Shown: positions 60,012 to 64,000 of the stretch, piece by piece
Layout of the letters: each line of letters begins with the position of its first letter
Numbering within the stretch: the first letter of the stretch is position 1
Assembly: GCA_900318245.1 (NCBI GenBank)
Contig: ONJT01000003.1
Span: 37,667-101,666, forward strand
Direction of reading: 5' to 3'
From: an uncultured Bacteroidales bacterium
GTDB lineage: Bacteria; Bacteroidota; Bacteroidia; Bacteroidales; Paludibacteraceae
DNA length: 64,000 nucleotides
Program-made: the position numbers and the translations under genes
The notes under the pieces: model-generated
Databases searched by the model: none
The model's input: the letters and a program-made list of their open reading frames with translations, nothing else
What the model was told of the DNA's origin: nothing

Positions 60012-61648
60012 GTAAACCGATCATTTACCAACTCTTTCCGCGCTGGTTTACGAACTATAATGAGACGCGTAAGCATAACGGCACGAAAGAGGAGAACGGC
60101 TGCGGACGATTTGTCGATATCAACGAGCGGGCACTCAAGGCCATAGTGGATTTGGGTGTTACGCACGTGTGGTATACCGGCGTCATACGTCACGCTACGG
60201 CGCAGTATAACAACCCGGCTATTACCAAAGGTAAAGCCGGTTCTCCGTACGCCATCACCGACTACTACGACGTCGATCCGGATCTGGCGAAGAACGAATC
60301 CAAACGCATGGAGGAGTTCGAAGCGCTCGTGAAGCGCACCCATGAAGCCGGCTTGGGCGTCATCATCGATTTTGTGCCGAACCATGTCAGCCGTGAATAC
60401 AAGAGTGTCTGCAAACCCGCTTCCGTCAAGGACCTGGGCGAAGGAGATCATCCCGAGTGGGCTTTCTCCCCGCTCAATGACTTCTACTACCTCCCCGGTG
60501 AACACTTCACCATGGATAAGGACTTGCAGGGCTACGACGAGTATCCTGCGAAGGTTACCGGTAATGACTGTTTCACGAGCCATCCGTCGGAGAACGACTG
60601 GTACGAGACCGTGAAACTGAACTACGGCGTCTTCTACCAGGGCGGTATGGAGAAGCAGTTCAATCCGATTCCTTCGGTATGGCCTAAGATGCTGAATATC
60701 TTGCTTTTCTGGGCAAGCAAAGGCATCGACGGCGTGCGTGTGGATATGGCCGAGATGGTGCCGGTGGAGTTCTTCGCATGGGCCATCGCGCAGGTGAAGA
60801 AGAAATACAAGAAGTTCGTCTTCATCGGCGAATGCTACGACCCGTATAAGTACGATGCGTACCTGGCTGCAGGCTTCGACTATCTGTACGACAAAGTGGG
60901 TATGTACGAGTACCTGCGCGGCGTGACCAGTAAGGGCTGGGCGGCGGATGGTATCACCCGCCAGTGGATGCAGCACGGCGACGCGCGTATCCACCATATG
61001 CTCTATTTCCTCGAGAACCATGACGAGCAGCGTCTGGCCAGCGGATTCTTCTGCGGCGACGGCCGATGTGCCGAACCCGCGATGATCGTGGCCGCGACGC
61101 TCAACCAGTGTCCGCTCATGATCTATTCCGGTCAGGAAGTAGGCGAACGCGGCATGGATATGGAGGGCTTCAGCGGTATCGACGGTCGCACAACCATCTT
61201 CGACTACTGGGGTGTAAAGAGTATCCAGGCTTGGGCGAACAAAGGTAAGTTCGACGGCGCGAAGCTGTCGCCGGAGCAGAAAGACCTGCGGGCTTTCTAC
61301 CAGTCCCTGTTGACCATCGCCCGCGATGACAAAGCCATTCAGAAGGGCAAGATGTACGATATCACCTACGCGCAGAGCGTAGGTTTTGACCGTCAGCAAC
61401 ATTTCGCTTTCCTTCGTCACGTGAAGGGCGAGACGCTGTTGGTACTGGTGAATTTCCACGACCGCGAACAGAGTATCAATGTCCGTATCCCGAATGACGC
61501 TTTTGTGTACTTGGGCTTGGACGGCAAGGCTGGCGCGATAGGAACTGATCTGCTGCGCGGCGGTAGGTATGATGTGAACTTTGTGCCCGATGGCGAGTCG
61601 CAGATCACCCTGCCCGCTTGGACCGGAGTAATCCTAAAAATCAAATAA
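60008..61648 (+). CDS. Intracellular GH13 alpha-amylase-family enzyme
   Basis: The protein is 546 aa with no signal peptide or tag, so cytosolic. It starts IIYQLFPRWFTNYNETRK. Sites are IIDFVPNHVS (119-128), DGVRVDM with Asp246 as nucleophile, FIGEC with Glu275 and LENHDEQR with Asp339. YSGQEVGERGMDMEGFSGID and a C-terminal beta domain follow. It probably acts on maltodextrins or short alpha-glucans after import, together with MalQ. The four-base overlap with ackA couples polysaccharide breakdown with acetate production. Specificity cannot be assigned. Confidence 0.85.
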   Translation: MSKPIIYQLFPRWFTNYNETRKHNGTKEENGCGRFVDINERALKAIVDLGVTHVWYTGVIRHATAQYNNPAITKGKAGSPYAITDYYDVDPDLAKNESKRMEEFEALVKRTHEAGLGVIIDFVPNHVSREYKSVCKPASVKDLGEGDHPEWAFSPLNDFYYLPGEHFTMDKDLQGYDEYPAKVTGNDCFTSHPSENDWYETVKLNYGVFYQGGMEKQFNPIPSVWPKMLNILLFWASKGIDGVRVDMAEMVPVEFFAWAIAQVKKKYKKFVFIGECYDPYKYDAYLAAGFDYLYDKVGMYEYLRGVTSKGWAADGITRQWMQHGDARIHHMLYFLENHDEQRLASGFFCGDGRCAEPAMIVAATLNQCPLMIYSGQEVGERGMDMEGFSGIDGRTTIFDYWGVKSIQAWANKGKFDGAKLSPEQKDLRAFYQSLLTIARDDKAIQKGKMYDITYAQSVGFDRQQHFAFLRHVKGETLLVLVNFHDREQSINVRIPNDAFVYLGLDGKAGAIGTDLLRGGRYDVNFVPDGESQITLPAWTGVILKIK

Positions 61649-61667
61649 GCTGAATACTGACAACTGA

Positions 61668-62630
61668 ATGCTGAATACTTTCACAGACATACTGCGTTTG
61701 GTAAGGTGGGGCAATCTGCTCTTCCTTGCCGCGCTGGTATGGCTGATGGAGAAGTGGGTAGCTGTGCCGCTGTTGAACCAACTCGCCTTCGGCGAGCAAC
61801 TCACGTGGTACGTGCTTTTGTTGCTCACCTTGGCCATCGTCCTGATAGCGGCCGGAGGGTATGTCATCAACGATTATTTCGATGTCAAGATAGACCGTAT
61901 CAACCGCTCGGACGAAGTCATCGTGACGCGCACGGTTAGCAAACCCGCCGCCATGCATCTGAGTGTCGCTTTGAGCGGTATCGGCGTGCTCTGCGGCTTG
62001 ACGGTCGCAGTACTGCTTCGCAGTTGGACCATCGGTTCTATCTTCGTCCTCGTGCCCGGACTCCTCTGGTTCTATTCCTCCAGTTACAAACGCCTCTTCA
62101 TGATCGGAAACCTGACCATCGCCCTCTTGGCAGCGATGACTCCGATGATGGTGGCCCTGGCGAATGTGGCGCAGCTCCAACTGCTGTATGCGACGATCTT
62201 GCCTTATACCAACCTCGTGCATGATCTCTATGCCGGGCTCGGCGGGTTCGCCCTCTTCGCTTTCCTGCTGACCTGGATTCGCGAGATCGTGAAGGACATG
62301 CAGGATCAGATGGGCGACCGCGAACTGGAGTGCCATTCACTGCCGGTGGTATGGGGAGAACTATGGACGAAGATCTTCGTCACCGCCCTCATCGTCCTCA
62401 CCTTGGCTATCATTGGTCATCTCTGGTATCGCGTCCTGCCTTTCCCGATAGGTTGGAGTAGTCTCAGCACGCGTTATATCCTCTTCGGCATCGTCATCCC
62501 GCTCCTTGGCTCACTCGGTCTCCTCTGGCCCGCCAAGATCCCGAGCGACTACAAGACCTGCCAGCAACTGCTCAAATTCACCATGCTCTTAGGCATGCTC
62601 TATAGCTTCTGCATCGTCCGCATGCTATAG
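61668..62630 (+). CDS. UbiA-family prenyltransferase
   Basis: The protein is 320 aa with about eight or nine membrane helices. The first Asp-rich site is INDYFDVKIDRINRSDE (Asn68, Asp69, Asp72, Asp76) and the second is EIVKDMQDQMGDRELE (about 204-219). YSSSYKRLFMIGNL lies between them. This form resembles Bacteroidetes proteins annotated as geranylgeranylglycerol-phosphate geranylgeranyltransferase; menaquinone-type transfer is an alternative. The ATG falls inside a CTGAATAC-type microrepeat (61651-61678) that fills the gap after the GH13 gene. Confidence 0.85.
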   Translation: MLNTFTDILRLVRWGNLLFLAALVWLMEKWVAVPLLNQLAFGEQLTWYVLLLLTLAIVLIAAGGYVINDYFDVKIDRINRSDEVIVTRTVSKPAAMHLSVALSGIGVLCGLTVAVLLRSWTIGSIFVLVPGLLWFYSSSYKRLFMIGNLTIALLAAMTPMMVALANVAQLQLLYATILPYTNLVHDLYAGLGGFALFAFLLTWIREIVKDMQDQMGDRELECHSLPVVWGELWTKIFVTALIVLTLAIIGHLWYRVLPFPIGWSSLSTRYILFGIVIPLLGSLGLLWPAKIPSDYKTCQQLLKFTMLLGMLYSFCIVRML

Positions 62631-62680
62631 GAGTCTTTTGCACACTTCTGCCGGTGTTGCCGTTAAAAAAATCAGAACAA

Positions 62681-63604
62681 TTACTGTTGCTTTCTAAAAG
62701 CAGCAGGGCTCATTCCTTCGTGGCGTTTGAAGAATGTGCCGAAATGAGACTGGTTCTGGAAACCGAGCTGGTCGGCTATTTCCTGAATGGATTTAGTTGT
62801 GGTAAAGAGCAAAGTTTTTGCCCGTTGGACAAGGACATGTTCAATACAAGCGCTGGCAGTTATGCCGAGTGTCTGTTTGACTGTGTTTGCCACATAACGC
62901 GTGGTAAGACATAGTTGGTCGGCATACCAGTCAAGGGAGTGCTGCTTTTCGCAATTCGCGTCCACAAGGTGCATGAAACGGCCCGTAATCTCTTCGTTGC
63001 GTGTCATTGCTGTGGAAGTTTGCTGCGGGAAATGATTGGCTTCTTGCTCCGCCAGATAATAGAAAAACGACCTTATAAGATGGATTGCCGCTTTGCGGTC
63101 TTTTTCTGCTATTACCTCACGCATCAGGTCAAAATATTGTATCAAGCGCTGCATCTTCTTAGGACTAATATTCCAAACCGGATGTACATAAATATAGGCA
63201 GTTGCTGACAGCGGGAAATCCAAATTGAGTTCCTGCATAAACTCGCGGGACATAGATAACACCAGCAACTCCACATAATTATCCATCTTATCCGGTTTCT
63301 GAATCAGCAGTTCGGGGGAAATAAGGCATCCTTGGTTGGTGGTCATCTCATACTCCTTATTATTAATAGAAATTCTCAAACAGCCGCTTTTCACAATCTG
63401 AATACAATAGGTGGGCGTGAAATAGTGATCCGGAAGAATCAGCGTACTGAATCGCGCCTGTGTACTATTGATTTCCATGACGGAGACATCTTCTATGGAT
63501 GTTTTACCGGGAATAAAACTCATCCATTTAAAGCCCGAGAAATCCTTTAGAATAGTGTTCTCATTTTCACACTTTTCTACTTCTACATGTGTTTTTTGTT
63601 CCAT
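62681..63604 (-). CDS. AraC-family transcriptional regulator
   Basis: The protein is 307 aa. The N-terminal ~190 residues look like a cupin-type sensor (LILPDHYFTPTYCIQIVKSGCLRI). The C-terminal ~100 are the double helix-turn-helix: LDWYADQLCLTTRYVANTVKQ, then SIQEIADQLGFQNQSHFGTFFKRHEG and MSPAAFRKQQ. The effector is unknown. It is divergent from a glycosyltransferase gene 186 bases away, which is a plausible target, and has its own promoter. Confidence 0.9.
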   Translation of the reverse strand: MEQKTHVEVEKCENENTILKDFSGFKWMSFIPGKTSIEDVSVMEINSTQARFSTLILPDHYFTPTYCIQIVKSGCLRISINNKEYEMTTNQGCLISPELLIQKPDKMDNYVELLVLSMSREFMQELNLDFPLSATAYIYVHPVWNISPKKMQRLIQYFDLMREVIAEKDRKAAIHLIRSFFYYLAEQEANHFPQQTSTAMTRNEEITGRFMHLVDANCEKQHSLDWYADQLCLTTRYVANTVKQTLGITASACIEHVLVQRAKTLLFTTTKSIQEIADQLGFQNQSHFGTFFKRHEGMSPAAFRKQQ

Positions 63605-63645
63605 AATGTTCGGTTTTAGATGTACGAATTAAAACAATTTGTGTG

Positions 63646-63676
63646 CAAAGGTAAAACAATTTTTTGACATGTGCAA
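63646..63676 (-). promoter_or_regulatory. Promoter of the AraC-type gene
   Basis: On the minus strand TACCTTTG (63646-63653) has TTG at 63674-63676, 20 bases upstream, and lies 41 bases before ATG 63604. Confidence 0.75.
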
Positions 63677-63741
63677 GCATAATAGTAGATTTAGAACAAT
63701 CTTTGCATGAATTAGAAGAATGCTAATTGCTTGTAAAGCAG

Positions 63742-63749
63742 TACTTTTG
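63742..63749 (+). promoter_or_regulatory. TACTTTTG -7 box before the glycosyltransferase
   Basis: TACTTTTG lies 41 bases before ATG 63791. No TTTG sits exactly 20 bases upstream, so it may need an activator such as the neighbouring AraC-type protein (inference). Confidence 0.5.
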
Positions 63750-63790
63750 CCGCCGATTTTGAAGAATAACTCACAAAAACAATTAAATTT

Positions 63791-64000
63791 ATGAAAATTT
63801 TATTCGTAATAGACAGCTTTTACACCACGAACAACGGAACCTCTATCTCCGCCCAGCGTTTTGCAGGGGAGTTGCGCAAAAGAGGTCATGAGGTGAAAGT
63901 TCTCTGTTGGGACACTCCAGAGTACATTGAGAACAATTTGACAGATGGTGATTTCACCACAAAAAAGTTCAATATTCCGGTATTCCAACCGCTATGCGAC
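63791..64000 (+). CDS. Glycosyltransferase, GT4-like (N-terminus only)
   Basis: Seventy codons are present before the window ends. MKILFVIDSFYTTNNGTSIS followed by AQRFAGELRKRGHEVKVLCW is the classic first Rossmann motif of GT-B family 4 enzymes, with the Gly-rich loop and the RGHEV helix. Donor, acceptor and pathway (glycolipid, capsule or LPS) cannot be judged from the fragment. Confidence 0.75.
   Translation, partial: MKILFVIDSFYTTNNGTSISAQRFAGELRKRGHEVKVLCWDTPEYIENNLTDGDFTTKKFNIPVFQPLCD

Noticed and set aside
59738-61459. 573-codon frame on the minus strand
   Set aside because: Antisense to ackA and the intracellular GH13, both firmly identified; the frame is His/Val/Arg-rich without motifs.

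Overview
The window looks like a Bacteroidales chromosome. Nearly every recognisable promoter is the Bacteroidetes type: a TAnnTTTG box preceded, 19-20 bases upstream, by TTTG or TTG. A type IX secretion gene (porQ) sits in a porQ-cmk-ispH order that I recall from Porphyromonas gingivalis. Most secreted proteins end in a short Por-type tail. A gut or faecal family close to Paludibacteraceae is my guess, not a demonstration.

Layout. (1) 1-13124, minus strand: a truncated secreted protein, a small P-L-G-D membrane protein and two large secreted repeat proteins (3150 and 563 aa). (2) 13140-22090: an AT-richer accessory island. A minus-strand arm holds a RES-type protein, an AbiGi/DUF2971-like protein and a P-loop protein. 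A plus-strand arm holds an Mpi-like serine invertase, a RhuM/PLD-like fusion, a four-helix membrane protein and a PIN nuclease. Between them are a winged-helix protein, a cluster of 15-bp repeats and about 1 kb of non-coding DNA. (3) 22096-34835, plus strand: a second copy of the giant-protein operon (2553 aa, 1549 aa, then the small P-L-G-D protein) in the opposite orientation. (4) 34867-43896: an HHH outer-membrane-type protein, a flippase-like membrane protein with a structured leader, malQ, ispH, cmk, porQ and tRNA-Phe. (5) 44028-53303: trmO, then five secreted starch-acting proteins (four GH13 enzymes and one binding protein). (6) 53303-55780: two deoxynucleoside kinases, an OmpA-like protein and a CAT tRNA. 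(7) 55807-64000: an OmpA/LysM porin-like protein, pta, ackA, an intracellular GH13, a UbiA prenyltransferase, an AraC regulator and the start of a glycosyltransferase.

How it fits together. Secreted amylases would cut starch outside the cell. MalQ and the intracellular GH13 would process the maltodextrins, and pta-ackA would take acetyl-CoA to acetate with ATP yield. The secreted enzymes and two of the giant proteins share a C-terminal tag, and porQ belongs to the export machine such tags serve.

Most notable observations. A short leader with a conserved ACACGAT/ACACGAAT core, able to form a small hairpin, lies just upstream of the start codon of five unrelated accessory genes on both strands, with two further degenerate copies. 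The island is bracketed by outward-pointing inverted elements (an alternating purine-pyrimidine palindrome followed by ATAAATA), and it carries an invertase of the type that flips promoters in Bacteroides. Short-period microrepeats have been inserted in frame into several ordinary genes.
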